From the NCBI GenBank assembly GCA_036365145.1, contig JAEOAD010002856.1, positions 372,001 to 436,000 on the forward strand: a DNA stretch of 64,000 nucleotides. Direction: 5' to 3'. This stretch comes from Orientallactaga sibirica (Eukaryota > Chordata > Mammalia > Rodentia > Dipodidae). The notes under the pieces were generated by a model that saw nothing but the letters and a program-made list of their open reading frames with translations, searched no databases and was not told where the DNA came from. The stretch's first letter is position 1; each line of letters opens with the position of its first letter. Position numbers and translations under genes: made by a program. Positions 44,061 through 56,164 of the stretch are shown in pieces.

Positions 44061-45097
44061 TCACTGTGAATGATTCCTGCAAGTATTTTCTGTAGAGCTG
44101 GGGTTTTTTTTTGCCATAAATTCCTTCAGCCTGTCTTTGTTGTGGAATGTCCTTATTTCTCCATCAATTTGGATAGGTAGCTTTACAGAATAAAGTAATC
44201 TTGGTTGACAGTTTTTATCTTTCAGATATTGGAATACATCACTCCAGGCCCTTCTGTCTTTTAAAGTTTGTGTTGAGTAATATGCTGTGGTCCTGATGGG
44301 TTTCCCTTTGAAGGTCACTTGCTTTTTCTCTCTGACTGCTTTCAATATATTTTCTTTGGTTTGCGGGTTTAGTAGTTTTATGGTAACATGGAGAGAAGGG
44401 GATCTTTCTATGTTTGTCTGTTTGGTGTTCTAAAAGCTTCTTGTATCTGAATTGGCATTTCTTTCCCAATTTGAGGAAAATTTTTTTTCTATGATTTTGT
44501 GGAAAACACCTTACTAAGCCTCTGTATTGAAATATTTCCCCTTCTGCTATACCTTGAATTCTTATGTTTGATCTTTTCATAGTGTCCTAGATGTCTTGGA
44601 ATTCCCATTCATACCTTTCTATTAGCTTGTCTTTCTCTTTGTTGGACTGTATTGCATCTGCCACCTGGTCTTCTAGTTTAGATATTCTGTCCTCTCATTT
44701 ATCCATTCTACTGCTGAGACTTTCCACAGAGTTTTTATCTCACTGACTGTGTTCTTCAGAGCTAGGATTTCAGCCTGGTTTTTCTTCAGTATTTCTATTT
44801 CCTTACTCATGTCCTGTATTGACCTTTTTATTTCATTAAGCTGGTTTTCTGTATTCTCTTTTAAGAGTTTGTTTTCTTCTTTAGTTCCTTTAGTTTCTTC
44901 TCTGATTCCTTTATTTCTTTTATTTCTTCTTTCATTTCTTTGAGTATAGATATCATCATTCTTTTGAAATCTTTGTTAGGAATTTCATCTAAAACAGTCT
45001 CATTGGTGAACAATTCTGATGGATTTGTAATTTTTGGTGGGATTGCATTGTCTTGATTCTTTGTGTTTCTTGTATTATAATATAGTGACTTTTGCAT
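44061..45097 (-). pseudogene. L1 ORF1 (RNA-binding chaperone), broken
   Basis: ORF1p coats L1 RNA as a trimer. From a minus-strand ATG at 45097 the reading frame gives an N-terminal part ending in a Lys/Glu-rich coiled-coil (KEMKEEIKEIKESEKKLKEL). The RRM-like part (NIRIQGIAEGE, from 44580) and the C-terminal domain (KGKPIRTTAYYSTQTLKDRR, 44345-44061) are in other frames, so frameshifts separate the three regions. Order and spacing are as in other L1 ORF1s. Confidence 0.85.
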
Positions 45098-45410
45098 CCT
45101 GGATTGATTTGATGCTTATGTTTTCTATTTATCTGCAATGTTCTTAGATGTGGTGATCCACCTTGATATAGTTTCAGGATATAAGTTTAAGTTGCCAAAT
45201 GTAGCACTTGTACCCAAATCCAACCTCAGAAATAATCCTGGCTGTTGAATTTGCTTGTTAAGCAAGTATTGTAGTGGACTGATGGAACAATTTACTGGCA
45301 AGTTGTAAACTTCCACTGAGCAAAATGCACATTCAATTAAATGAGCACAGAAAATACAAGTGTGGGAATTAAAACAAACTGTTTTATAAGGCCAAAATCC
45401 CTAAGGGTTT

Positions 45411-45525
45411 GTGTTGCTCTACACCCTTAATCCAGTCAGCTAGGAGGTAGAGGATTTTGGGGGTCTAACTGGGGTCCAGGTCAGCCTGGATCTGGATCAG
45501 ACCCTGCCCCCAATAATGACAAAAG
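45411..45525 (+). mobile_element. Possible B1-like relic in L1 5' region
   Basis: ctacacccttaatccagtca, gctaggaggtagaggatttt and ccaggtcagcctggatctgg follow B1 order loosely. Confidence 0.45.
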
Positions 45526-46312
45526 CAAAAGATAAAGTCCCTCTAAATCTAAAAGTATTATAGGCAGCAATATTCACCACCCCATATTTAGCTTATTTGA
45601 AAATGGTAAAGCCAACCACAAATATGTAACCCATAACCTGCCCTGACCTGGAAAGAGAGATTAGCACTTCCAATGCAGGCCTATGTCAGCCGGCCTTGTT
45701 ACCTTTTGGTGTGGCTTCCAAATTCACCAATGCTGAGTGCCCACCTTGTTCACTGAGCTGTGGAGCTTGGCTCAGCCATGCTGGATGCGCTGCTGGTGAT
45801 GTGTTGAGGTGCTGGATAAGCTTCTGCTGGGAGCTGAATGCTGGCAGTTCATGGTTCTGATGGTTGGGGGATGGGCGAGTTCAGGAAGCCTGTAGTTGCT
45901 CACACTGTTCCCCTGTATCTCTTTCAGTAGCTCAGCACACTTTTTTTCGATTCCCGGGCTCTGTGATGAGACTGAGGAGGTTGGAAAGTCCCCTTGTTTG
46001 GTCTCTATTGCTGCTGCTAGGCACACCTGGTGGATTGGGGCCAAGGTGTCTGGGGCGGTGGTGGCTCAGTGTTCAGAGCAGTGGCTTGGGGCACTGTGGA
46101 CCGGGCTGCCGTGGATGGGGCCGCAAGCTCTACTGTGGGATTCTGGCTGTCACCTGCTTTTCCGCTGTTTCCCAGAAAAAATATTCTGCTATTTTCCAAA
46201 GAAGATTGTAGTTTTCCTTAAATCCCTCCCTGATCTAGTTTGGCATGGCTCCTATGTCGCCTTCTTACCCAGAAGTCTTCCTGCCATTCTTATGTGGTTT
46301 AGGTAAAGCCAG

Positions 46313-47089
46313 ATCTTTGACAGAATTTCAGGAGTCGTGAAAGATGACAAGTTAGCAAATTTATTACAGTGAAGAGAAATAGTACACACTTTAAATTTTA
46401 AGCCCCAGCATTTAAAGAAAGATGCCATTAGGTGTCTACATGATGTATGTATTTATGTGTGTGTGTATATGTGCGTGTGTGTGTGTATACACACACACAC
46501 ATATGGGTGTTTTCTTTGCATTGCTCAAAGGATGTAATTTACATGAAAAGGTAATGATTAAACACATGTTAAAAACATATTTAAAAATACATGAGTTGGT
46601 TTACTTATATCATGGTGCAGCTCTTGCTTCAAAAGGAATAAGGGATTTTGATCTGAGCTAGAAAAGAGTGGGCATGGCAAAGGAACATGGACTTGGTTTG
46701 CCTCCAAAAATGTCTTCTGATGTGCCTGTGGTAATTTGAACTTTTATAATCACAGAACAATGAAATAAATCCAGGCATTTACTAAACACATTGGTAGTAA
46801 CATCATGGTGGGTAAAATACCATAGAACCAGGAAAAGTGTAATGTAATTCTCACCTATTATCTGATTGCTTTTTCAGCTTTGTGTTAGTGGAGGTTGGTG
46901 GTTGTCTCAGTTAACACATTCACATGATTTTGCCTGATTGGGGACTTCTGTCTTGCATGTGCAACATTCCATATTATATCTCTATAATCCTAACAGGAAA
47001 AATGTAAACTACTTATCATATGCTGCCTTTTTCTGGGATGTTGATATACTATTATCTTAAAAGTTTTCCTTTTGTTAATAGAATTTTTA
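46313..47089. other. No recognised gene; (GT)n/(CA)n tract
   Basis: Contains a GT-rich run then (AC)n at 46455-46502 and otherwise AT-rich unique-looking sequence. Confidence 0.6.
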
Positions 47090-49400
47090 GGTGATGTTGC
47101 CTTCTGCTGGCTAATGTGGTGAACTGCAGCATGCCAAGTGTAAGAAATTGCTTTGGAGAGGCCAAGGCTGCTTCACAGTCCACCAGTCCACCCTCTGGAC
47201 CCCAAAAACTATAAGATTAGTTGGAAATGGAGCTTGGTTTGCTGTATAGAATGTTAAGCTCATGACAGGGGTTGAGCACTTGATGGGTGAGTCCCCCATT
47301 GCCTGTCACCATGGAACAAATAGCAGTAGCTTGAAAATCCCAAGTTCCAGTGGGCGGGGTCTTCATTCAGAACTCAGAGTTCTAATAGGATGGGAAAGGT
47401 GTGCGTAACTGATGGTCCCCAGTGTGTGAGGATGACTGGGGGACTGAAGGGCTGTGGTAGGAGGATCTGTATGAGGAAGACAGACAGGCCTTACAGGTGT
47501 GAGGGAAGAAGTCATGGAGTTAGGGAAAATTTGAGAGACTGAGGGAGGAGACCAGGGAATGCAGGTTACAGGCCAGTGCCTAAGGGGGCTGATTGACTGT
47601 GTGAGGTTTTCACTAACTGAGAGAGCATGTGAGGTTTTGTTGAAGAGCTCAGGGAAAGGATTCTGAAAGAAGAGGCAATTTGGAGGGAACTTTAGGCTAA
47701 AAGCCATTTCTCAGGAAGAAGGGAAGTATGAGGAGAGCTGACTGAGGAGAATTTACCATCTCCTTGCTAATACAAAGTGCCCAACAAAAGGCAGCTTATG
47801 TATTTTAGGACACAGATTCCAGGTAAAGCTACATCACGGCTGAGGAAGCTGGCTCACTTCATCATACATTCCCAGGAGAGAGAGAAATAAAACAGACAGG
47901 GTTCAAGCATGCTCAGAATACACCTTAAAGTTGTATTCAGTATCTACCCCAGTAACATACCTCTGCCACCACGGCCCCACCTGCTGGGTCTTTAGTAGGA
48001 AGCTAAGATAGATGACCTTCAGCTTTGGCCTTATTAAACTTGAATTTTCCTGGAATACCTTATGAAACACTGCTCCAGCATGACAGGTGGAGGGCAGTTT
48101 ATGCCTGAGGATGTAGACATGGTGAGTTTGTATCTAGCTTCTCAAGCCAGTGGCAAGAAGCAATAACCCCCTATCACCAAGTAAACTGTCCACTGGCTCC
48201 ACATTATCACTTGGCTGCAGTGCTCTATCCCCCACGATCTCCTGACCTGTCACCTCCCAAACCCTCACATCTGATTTCCAGGTATTGGTAACTGCTGCCT
48301 GTCTATGTGAATATGGAGATTATCTTATATCTTCCTGGATCATCAGCTTCCAGTCTATTTCCCAGCTACCCAGAGTCCCATTGCTTTGTATCTTGAACAT
48401 TGTCTGTTGGCTCTTGGGACCTTGGATGACCCCAACCTGCCACTGATTGTTGGGAAGTTACCCTGCCCAGGCAAGGCTGGCATGGGTACAAGGGTGTGTT
48501 TTAAGCATCAGGAAGAGATCGATGAAGAGTCAGGGAAGCAACATGGTGGTGGAGGCTGTGATATTATTGATCCAGCTGCACAGGTCCTTAAAATAAAGTC
48601 TATGGTTTGAGACAGGGACTTAATATCTGTTCATGAGTTCCTAGCAGATCTGCAGTGGGGTGGTTTGGGAAGTTTGGTATGCCAGGTCCCTTGTCAGCAG
48701 CTGAACAGGAGGAACTTTGATCAGTCCAGGTGATCATGACCACCCACAACCCCAGGGCAGCCAGTCCTCCCCACTGTGTTTCCTGAGCTGTCTTGGAGTC
48801 TCTCACTGCAACTACCCAGGAGTCACAGCCAGGAGTGAAGTAAGGTTTGGGTGTGCTTCTGGATTTGTCTTAGGCTGTTTACCTCGGGATATCCAATGAC
48901 ATTATTTCTGAGTCTTTGTGGCTCATTGTCATTATCCAAACAGGTGAGTTTGGCCCCCTTTGTCTCTCCTGTCACAAGCTCCTTGGTCTCTAGTATCTTT
49001 GTCTCCCCACCTCTTCCTCATGAAGACTGTGCTTCAGGTCCTGGCATCACTGGGTTGAGGTCAGGATTCTCACTTCCTGTCTCAATGCCCTTGATAAAGC
49101 ATTTTCCTTCTCTGAGTCATTTATGCATGTGTCTGTGTTTTCTTGGTCTGAGAAGCGACTGTGTCCAACTGGGTAGATTAAACCCCTCAGGATGCAGGAT
49201 TCCAGGAGCAGCTGTGTGCAGAGGATTTGGCCCTTCTCATCTCCTTCTGCTTATATCTGTGTGTCTTCAGTGCCCTGTTAATGTGAAACAGGAAAAGGAC
49301 CCTATCACTTGGTTCAAACCTGCCCTCAAACCCAGGCAGTGTATTCCCAGTTATTGTGGTGGCTGAGTGAGGCAGGAGGGAATGTACAAAGTTAAGAGCA
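47090..49400. repeat. Segmental duplication copy C
   Basis: Collinear with copy B at 27420-29850 and the same length once B's SINE is removed (about 2.2-2.3 kb). Shared blocks are listed under copy B. No gene recognised; the open frames have no family motifs. Confidence 0.75.
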
Positions 49401-50084
49401 TCTTGTAATACAGAAAATCTCCCAGGTAAATCTTAGCAAATTAGTGAGATTCTGTCTCAAACTAAGGGGTGCCGTTGAGTCATGGAATCTTTGCCTCGCA
49501 TCCCTAGTGTCTATGTTCATTCCTGATGACCTTCTCACCATGGGACCTCCGAAAATCCAATCACCAGTCCAATGCCTGAGTGTGTGCTGAACAGTGTGAT
49601 GACGTCATTCTCTGCCTGCTAGGAGACTGAGCTCACAACAAGACCAGTTTAGGAAATTTTCATAGAGATGTGTCTGTTGTGGCATTCACCAGTTCTATCT
49701 GATACATGTTCTGATCAGTTATGGCAATGTGGCCTCCTCAGTCCCCTGTCCTCCCCTCTGAGCTTGTCCAGAGTGTGGAATGCTGAGGTTTTGCATAGAA
49801 ATCCTCCAGGGAACCTCAAATTCTTCCTCGAACATGCAGTAGCCAGCTGGTGTCTTGGTGCCCATGGGAGAAAGGTGATCCAGGAACCCCGCCCCCCACT
49901 GGACATTTCTGGGTCCATTGAGACTCAGGTTTGGGCTAAGGAAAATCCTAGGAAAACATGGTGCACTCTCATAGAGGGTCCTGCTTCTAGGAATAATCAG
50001 GAATGGGGTAGAGGAAGCTTCTGGCACTGGTCATTCAGGCAGCCAGAGCAGAGTGAGAAGGGGCCACGAAGAAGCAGCTAACAA
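49400..50084. other. No recognised feature
   Basis: Moderately GC-rich, with overlapping open frames on both strands (49668-50081 plus, 49719-50027 minus) that show no known domain. Confidence 0.5.
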
Positions 50085-50541
50085 AGCTTGGTGGCACACC
50101 CTTCTCATTCCAGCTCTGAGGCAATGAGATTGCTGTGAATTTGAAACCTGCATCACCTTCCTAGTATCAGACAACTAGCCTGACCAACATGGCAAGACCC
50201 AGTCTTCCACTTCTCTCCTCCATGAGAGTTGTGGGAAAGCCATGGGGGCACATCTGTAATCTAAACCACTTGCAGACAGAGACAGGAGAGTTGATAATTT
50301 AAGCCTGCCTCTTCCAGGTGTAAGACATCATAGGGGAAGGGAGTGAAGGGAAAGGGGAAAGGACAGGGAGGAGAATCATGGTAGTTGGAGGGAAGGTAGC
50401 AGGAGCTGGAGTGAGAGAGACATGACTAATAAGTGTCTCATGCCTCTCCAGCCAGCACTTGTGAGGATGATGCAGGAGGTTTGCTGTGAGTACAAGGCTG
50501 TCTGGACTGTGCAGCTAGATGCTGTCTCGAACTAACAAGAC
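50085..50541 (+). mobile_element. Three successive diverged B1-like relics
   Basis: Segments at about 50085-50215 (cttggtggcacacccttctc), 50232-50335 (gggggcacatctgtaatcta) and 50435-50541 (cagccagcacttgtgaggat...ctgtctcgaactaac) each follow the B1 order head-to-tail. Confidence 0.65.
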
Positions 50542-52029
50542 GGATGGAAAGAGAGACTGAAAGAGAGCTAAAGAATGAGAGATTGAGACAGCTAGATTCA
50601 ATCCCCCATCATAGGACTAGAACTCCCCAAGGGAAGAAGGATGGTGTCTACATTAAACATGGGAGCATCATTCCAAAGGTACAAGATTACAGAAAAATAG
50701 AACCATCATCATTTACACATCATTGTTTGCCTAGGTGTGCATTTTCAGGGTATATGAAAGTGAATAATAGACGGATAAAATGCAATTTTTAGGCAGTGAC
50801 TCTATTCTGCATAATACTGGAATTCTGGAGACATAAAGACATATTGGCCTAATCCTACCAATGTGTGCAAAGTGAAGAGTCCTGCCTAATGCAAAGTGTG
50901 GACTTCTGGAACAATTGTCAATGTGCTCAGCATTCCTCACCAATATCAAATATAATATATTGGTTTGTGACTGTAACAAACACTACATGTAAATTACTAC
51001 AAAGAGGAAAAGATGAGTTATAAACTATGAACATATGAAAAATATCTGTACTATATGTTCAATTTTTCTGTAAAAATAGAGAGTTTTGAAAATAAGGTTT
51101 AATTAGTAATCATTTATAAAATCAAGTTACCTGAGTGCTTAAAAGAAATGACATAATATCCTGTGCAGAATGTTATCATTTGCTTAAAACATACAAAAAC
51201 ATCAATAAATGGACATCATGCCATACTCATGTCACTCCAGCACTTGACAGGAATAACAGAGGTTGTCACCAATAAACAGATATTATAAAGATGTTGAAGG
51301 GATGATTCATGTCTTAATACATGAATGACTCCTATGTCTTTCAGGTTTTGCTTGAATAAGGTGAGTGAACTGGTTTTAGTTATTTTCGTGCAATTTTATT
51401 TTTCCCTCTCCAAAATGTTCACAGTAAGAAATTGCTTGGCAGGACTAGGACACTTTGTAGTTTCCAACACATTTAGTCACTTGTAGGCCTAGCTTCAATC
51501 CAGAACAAAATTAGAAGATGTTGAGTTGAGCAAATAACAATGATTAGGAATGATGAATAAGAATGAAAGCCCACAACACAGCCACAAAATTCATCTAAAT
51601 TTGAGATACCACTTGCAAGTAGTTCAATGATAACACCGCTTTAACACTTTGAAAGCAGTGGTTTTAGGTCTTGTACTAATACTAAATTCCCCTGGAAAGC
51701 TTTAAACATCCTCAAAATCCCAAAACCAAGATTCTGATTTCATTAGTCTATTGCACCTTGAGTTTAGAATGTTTTTACAGTCCTTCTGAGATTGTAATGT
51801 GCCCTCAGCAGGTCAACCATGGATACATGAGCTGTGCCTGACGACATCTACATGAGGTAGAAGAAAGGACCTGTGAGGTTCTCCCAGGTGGAACTGCTTG
51901 CATGTAGAACAAAATGAAGACTTTAACCAGAAATGAGGAAGACCTGTACTTATTAAAGCAAAAGGAAGATTAGGACCAGAAAGTTGAGAGAGCACAGCCT
52001 CTCCTCTGTTCACATTCTATTTATTTAAG
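50542..52029. other. AT-rich unique-looking sequence
   Basis: 1.5 kb without recognised repeat, RNA gene or convincing coding frame. Confidence 0.5.
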
Positions 52030-52138
52030 TTCAAGATGCATACCTGTAACTCCCAGCACTTGGGGAGGGAGAGGCAAGAGGATTATGCATTTGATGCCAC
52101 TCTGGGCTATGCTGTAAGACAGTCTATCTCAAAGTGGT
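52030..52138 (+). mobile_element. Diverged B1-like SINE
   Basis: catacctgtaactcccagca, cttggggagggagaggcaag, ctgggctatgctgtaagaca. Confidence 0.75.
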
Positions 52139-52161
52139 TTAAAAAAGAATAACCCATGTAG

Positions 52162-52394
52162 GGCTGGAGAGATGGCTTAGCAGTTAAGGTGCCTGCCTGT
52201 AAAGCATAAGGATCCAGGTTTGATTCTCCAGATCCCATGTAAGCCAGATGCACAAGGTGGCACATGCATCTGGAGTTTATTTGCAGTGGCTAGAGACCCT
52301 GGCAGGCCCATTCTCTCTCTCTCTCTCTCTCTCTCTAGCTATCTCTCTCTCTCTGTGTGTAATAAATAAATTAAATTAAAAAATAAAAAATTTT
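52162..52394 (+). mobile_element. B2-superfamily (Dip-like) SINE with TSD
   Basis: Head ggctggagagatggcttagc. A 21-bp direct repeat (aaaaaagaataacc...) lies at 52141-52161 and 52395-52415. One of the least decayed copies. Confidence 0.95.
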
Positions 52395-52628
52395 AAAAAA
52401 GAATAACCCATGTAGTATCTACTAGTATATGGAATTGTTATTCACATCTACTCATTTCAACACTTTCAAGGTATTAAAGAGAGCTCATAATTTTGTTAAT
52501 GCATGCTTTATATTCACATGTGGTGTGCTTTAGAACTGAGTCATATATGAATAAATAAAATCAAAATGTACACATGTGTCTATACCAAGATTGGAAATTT
52601 CCTTCAATAACTATTTATTTATTTAATT

Positions 52629-52775
52629 TGGTTTTTCAAGGTAGGATTTCACTCTAGCCAGGCTGACCTGGAATTTACCATGTAGTCCCATGGTGGCGTT
52701 GAACATATGGCAATCCTTTTTGGTCTTCCTCCAGTGTGCTGGCATCAAAGGTGTGCACAACCATGCCTGACTGCT
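52629..52775 (-). mobile_element. B1 SINE
   Basis: gtttttcaaggtaggatttc, ggctgacctggaatttacca, catcaaaggtgtgcacaacc. Confidence 0.88.
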
Positions 52776-52878
52776 TTATTCTTTACAGTATATAAAAATA
52801 AATAAAGTAGTCCAACTTTTTAAATATTACACAAGCAAGAAGAGTGTGAAGGAAGTAGAGTTAGGGTGACTGGACCCC

Positions 52879-53622
52879 TGAAGGTAAAAAGGACAGGGAA
52901 GTTTGCAGTTGCTAAAAATCAAAGATGATCTGATTTTGTTTTAATCTCTTAGTTCCCTAGAGACCCGTCTTTTCACAATCAGGACCCCTCCTGGGAGGAA
53001 GGTATTTCATAGGATTTAAACATTGTGGTTGGACAAATTCATGTGCCAGAGAGAATCTCTTCCGGAGACAACCCCTAACCCTAACCAAGCATCTGGCCCT
53101 GTGGTTCACCTGGGCCAAAAGACAGCTCACCACCCTAAGGTTATAAATACCTTTGCAAGGGGAGTGCAGGCTCTCTGATCGCTTGGGAGCTTCCAGCTGT
53201 GGGTGAGTTTTTCCCTCAGCTGGGCCTCTGCTGCCTCTGACTAGGCCCAGGCCCAGCCTGGAAGACCCCTCGTCCTTATTCCTCACATGGGTTCTTTATC
53301 CCTTCCTGCTCCCCACATGACAGGAGTTCTTGGTCTTTCTTTTCTCTTTTCTTTCTATGCTTTTTTCCTCTGATATGTATCTTGTCACATGAACTGAGCT
53401 ACATGTGGCCCACATGGGCTTTTGGGCTCCATGTGGTGTTGTTCTCTTTACCCCACTTTACCTTACCTCCCAGCCTTCCCCTTTCTGCACTTTTTTGTAA
53501 GATCAGAATAAAATGTAGTATTTAAATTATCTGGAATCCCCAGGTCTTTGGTTAGTTTGCAGATATGAACTCAAGCCTTGGGGTTCCAGGAAGCACCCCA
53601 GAAGCCCAATTTCCCCATGACA
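52879..53622 (+). mobile_element. Putative solo LTR (family not recognised)
   Basis: About 745 bp, TG...CA, with a TATA box (tataaata, 53142-53149) followed about 360 bp later by AATAAA (53507-53512) and a G/T-rich region, the usual U3-R-U5 order. The end ...ccccatgaca is convincing; the start is uncertain and no target duplication was found. An open frame inside (53286-52957, minus) has no known motif. Confidence 0.55.
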
Positions 53623-53837
53623 AGCATACTGTCACTGTCATTCTAAGTTATTGGAAAAAATGAATTTCTTCTTGCTGCATCTTCTCAGTCTAAAGACAAA
53701 GTGAAAATCAAACTGAAATTAAGTTGGATTGTGACATGAATGTCAGGGTAGGCAGACATATAAAGAAAGTCATTGCAAACATTCTAGGCTTCCAGAAAAG
53801 TGAAGGAAGTCTACTGAATTTTTCACTCTGGTATATC

Positions 53838-54006
53838 TTTTTTTGTTTGTTTGTTTGTTTTTGTTTTTCTGAGGTAAGGTCTTGCTCCAGCCCAGGATGA
53901 ACTGGAATTCACTATATAGTCTCAGGGTGGCCTCAAACTCATGGTGATCTTCCTACTTCTGCCTCCCTAGTGCTGAGATTAAGGGCATGTGCCACCACAC
54001 CTGGCT
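53838..54006 (-). mobile_element. B1 SINE
   Basis: (TTTG)n, gaggtaaggtcttgctccag, gctgagattaagggcatgtg. Confidence 0.92.
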
Positions 54007-54642
54007 GTTATATCTTTTTCTGAAGAGGTGTGCCTCAGATATGACTTAGAATTCATGCTATTTGTTTCTGCTATTTGTTCCTCTGAGAAAGAAAATGAAA
54101 ATTAATTCTATTTCTTAGTCCTAGCACATTATGAGGCAGAGAGGATGTTAAAACAGAAGAGATGTTTAAGAAATGAAAAGTAGTAATGTGGTTATTGTGT
54201 TTGCTCACAAAAAAGGCTTTGTTACCACACAAAAGAACTTCTTTCCCACTCAGTCATCAGATGAACTGTTAAGACATGGCATTCTATATAAAAAAGTGAT
54301 AAAGTTTCACTTAGAATTAATTAACTGAATATTGAAAATGAATCAAATATGAACTAATTCTTATTTTCTTTTATCCAGTTACAAAATTGTGTGATCTGTA
54401 TCCCTCAGGATGTCAGGAACCCAGGAGAGAAGCCTCCACAGATGACTGAGAACTACTATAGCATTTATTTAATACAATATTTAGTTACCTTTGAAAAACT
54501 TTCTTTGAGCTATGTACAGATTTGGGTAGGTGAACAGAGATGTGCAGCTATTGTAAACTGTGGAAATAAATTGTTTCATTCTGAGAGCAGGTGGAGGGAT
54601 GCTGAGACCTTCAGCAATAGCAAGGGAGCATAATGAGCTGCA
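54007..54642. other. No recognised feature
   Basis: AT-rich unique-looking sequence. Confidence 0.5.
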
Positions 54643-54798
54643 AGCTTTTTTTTTTTTTTTTCTTTTTAGGTAGGGTCTTGCTCTAGATGAGGCTGATCTG
54701 GAATTCACTAAGTTTTCTTAGGGTGGCCTCAAACTCAATGATTCTCCTAACTCTGCCTCCTGAGTGCTGGGATTAAAGACATGCATCATCATGCCCAA
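54643..54798 (-). mobile_element. B1 SINE
   Basis: T-run, taggtagggtcttgctctag, gctgggattaaagacatgca. Confidence 0.92.
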
Positions 54799-54839
54799 TG
54801 AGCTGGAAGCTTTTCAAAAATGTTTTTTAATTTATTTCT

Positions 54840-54863
54840 GTGTGTGTGTGTGTGTGTGTGTGT

Positions 54864-54909
<46 letters not shown>

Positions 54910-54910
54910 G
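54840..54910. repeat. (TG)n(AG)n compound microsatellite
   Basis: About 12 TG units followed by about 20 AG units; probably the remains of a minus-strand SINE tail. Confidence 0.93.
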
Positions 54911-55575
54911 AGAGAAAGAGAACCAAGAGTTATAGAAAAATCAGCATGGATAGGAGTTTCCTGAGTCCCTGACTGAAGTGTTAATCACACAGACATCACT
55001 GGAACACACATCTTTGTGTTTTTACTTTTACTTCAGTTCCCAAACTCAAAGAACAATGAAGGCTGTTTTCCTTGTACACACCAGTCACAGGAGTCCCCAC
55101 CCCAGCCAGTCTTCACTGACTCTGAATGTGGGTGGAAGCGTATCTCTTAGTCCTTCTCCTCACCATGTTTGATGACAAAGCACAGGTTCCTAGAGTTCAA
55201 GTTGTCATAGGCATCAGGTGGGAATGCTGCAATCATTTGCTTGAGTTGGGGAAGTGGGCAGGGAGATGGGCTGGTCTAGGGTTGATTTTTTTTAAGCAGA
55301 TCAGAGCAGGGGATCCATGGGACCCTCCTCTTAAACCCCACACTTCCCTCCTCCTCACTGAAAAGGTTAGCCTGGGCCATGAGCTTCTAGTTTATGATTG
55401 TGGACAGAAGTCATCAGGGTGTCCCTGAAGGCATGCATATGGACATGTGACTCTGAAGAGTTCTGGGGGCAAAAATCCCCAATCAAGGAGAACCCCAAAG
55501 GGCTGCTATGAGCAGAAGGCAGCTGTGAGTTCCAGCTGAATTAAGGAGGGACCAAGTGGAATGACCTTGAGACCC
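54911..55575. other. No recognised feature
   Basis: Unique-looking sequence up to the ERV2 target duplication. Confidence 0.5.
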
Positions 55576-55581
55576 CAGCAT
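55576..55581. repeat. ERV2 target-site duplication, left (cagcat)
   Basis: CAGCAT before the 5' LTR, repeated at 62188-62193 after the 3' LTR. Six bases is the size typical of class II (betaretrovirus-like) integrases. Confidence 0.9.
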
Positions 55582-56031
55582 TGTTGGGCCCTAAGAGGCC
55601 CCAGTGTGAGGCCTAGTAGTTCTGAGCCTAGCTAGAGTTGAGCGACCTGTCCTTGGCCTACTCCTGCTTGTGAGGCCTAGTGGAACTTTATGAGCCTGAC
55701 TAGAGTTTAGCGACCTGTCCTTGGAGTGACTCAGCACTGAAACTGCCTCCGCCCAGCTACTGCTGACGTGGTGAAATAATATTGGCCCTTACACCTTTCT
55801 CTCATCCTTTTTCCCACCCTCTTTCTCAAAAAATATATATATACCCTCTCATTACAATAAAAGTCGAGTCCCTACTTCGATATGGCTCCTGGCTCAATGT
55901 GGTTTTTTTCTCCGGTGTTTTGGGGAAAGGTTTGAGCTGCCGACACCCACCTTCCCGCTCGGCCTCGAGAGAGAAGCGGCTGGCCCAGCTCTCTCTCTTC
56001 CGCTCTACCTGCCAGTGGAGAAGAACCGGCA
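55582..56031 (+). repeat. ERV2 5' LTR
   Basis: 450 bp, TGTTGGG...CCGGCA. U3 contains an internal imperfect duplication (55606-55656 and 55670-55724, sharing gcgacctgtccttgg). There is an AT-rich TATA-like run at 55828-55842 and AATAAA at 55856-55861. The 3' part is CT/GA-rich with preserved CpGs. Confidence 0.95.
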
Positions 56032-56034
56032 GAC

Positions 56035-56052
56035 TGGTGACCCCGATGTGAC
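56035..56052 (+). other. ERV2 primer binding site candidate
   Basis: tggtgaccccgatgtgac, three bases after the LTR, begins with the obligatory TGG. It does not match the Lys sites common in class II elements; the tRNA was not assigned with confidence (an Arg-type primer is possible). Confidence 0.65.
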
Positions 56053-56164
56053 GAAGGAAAAATACAAAACTACGCTGATGGGCTAATCGGACTGCGGACG
56101 GGTGTACACTCATAAATTATGAGGTAGTCTTCATATCTAATATTCTAACCTTTGCTTCTGCAAC

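Larger units (their letters stand above)
38505..46312 (-). mobile_element. Near full-length L1 LINE, antisense, with nested SINE
   Basis: Read on the minus strand: probable GC-rich 5' UTR (46312-45100), ORF1 (45097-44061), ORF2 (43948-39828) and a 3' UTR of about 1.3 kb ending at a T-rich run (plus strand) near 38505. ORF2 is interrupted by a SINE at 41341-41651 and by stops. The 5' boundary is judged only from where similarity to L1-like composition stops, and no target duplication was found, so the limits are approximate. Confidence 0.85.

Noticed and set aside
49668..50081. 137-codon plus-strand frame overlapping a 102-codon minus-strand frame
   Set aside because: No recognisable domain, no promoter or splice pattern, and both strands open equally.
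53083..53102. Interstitial telomeric repeat (ccctaaccctaacc)
   Set aside because: Only about two and a half units, within an LTR-like region; chance or LTR sequence is likelier than telomere insertion.
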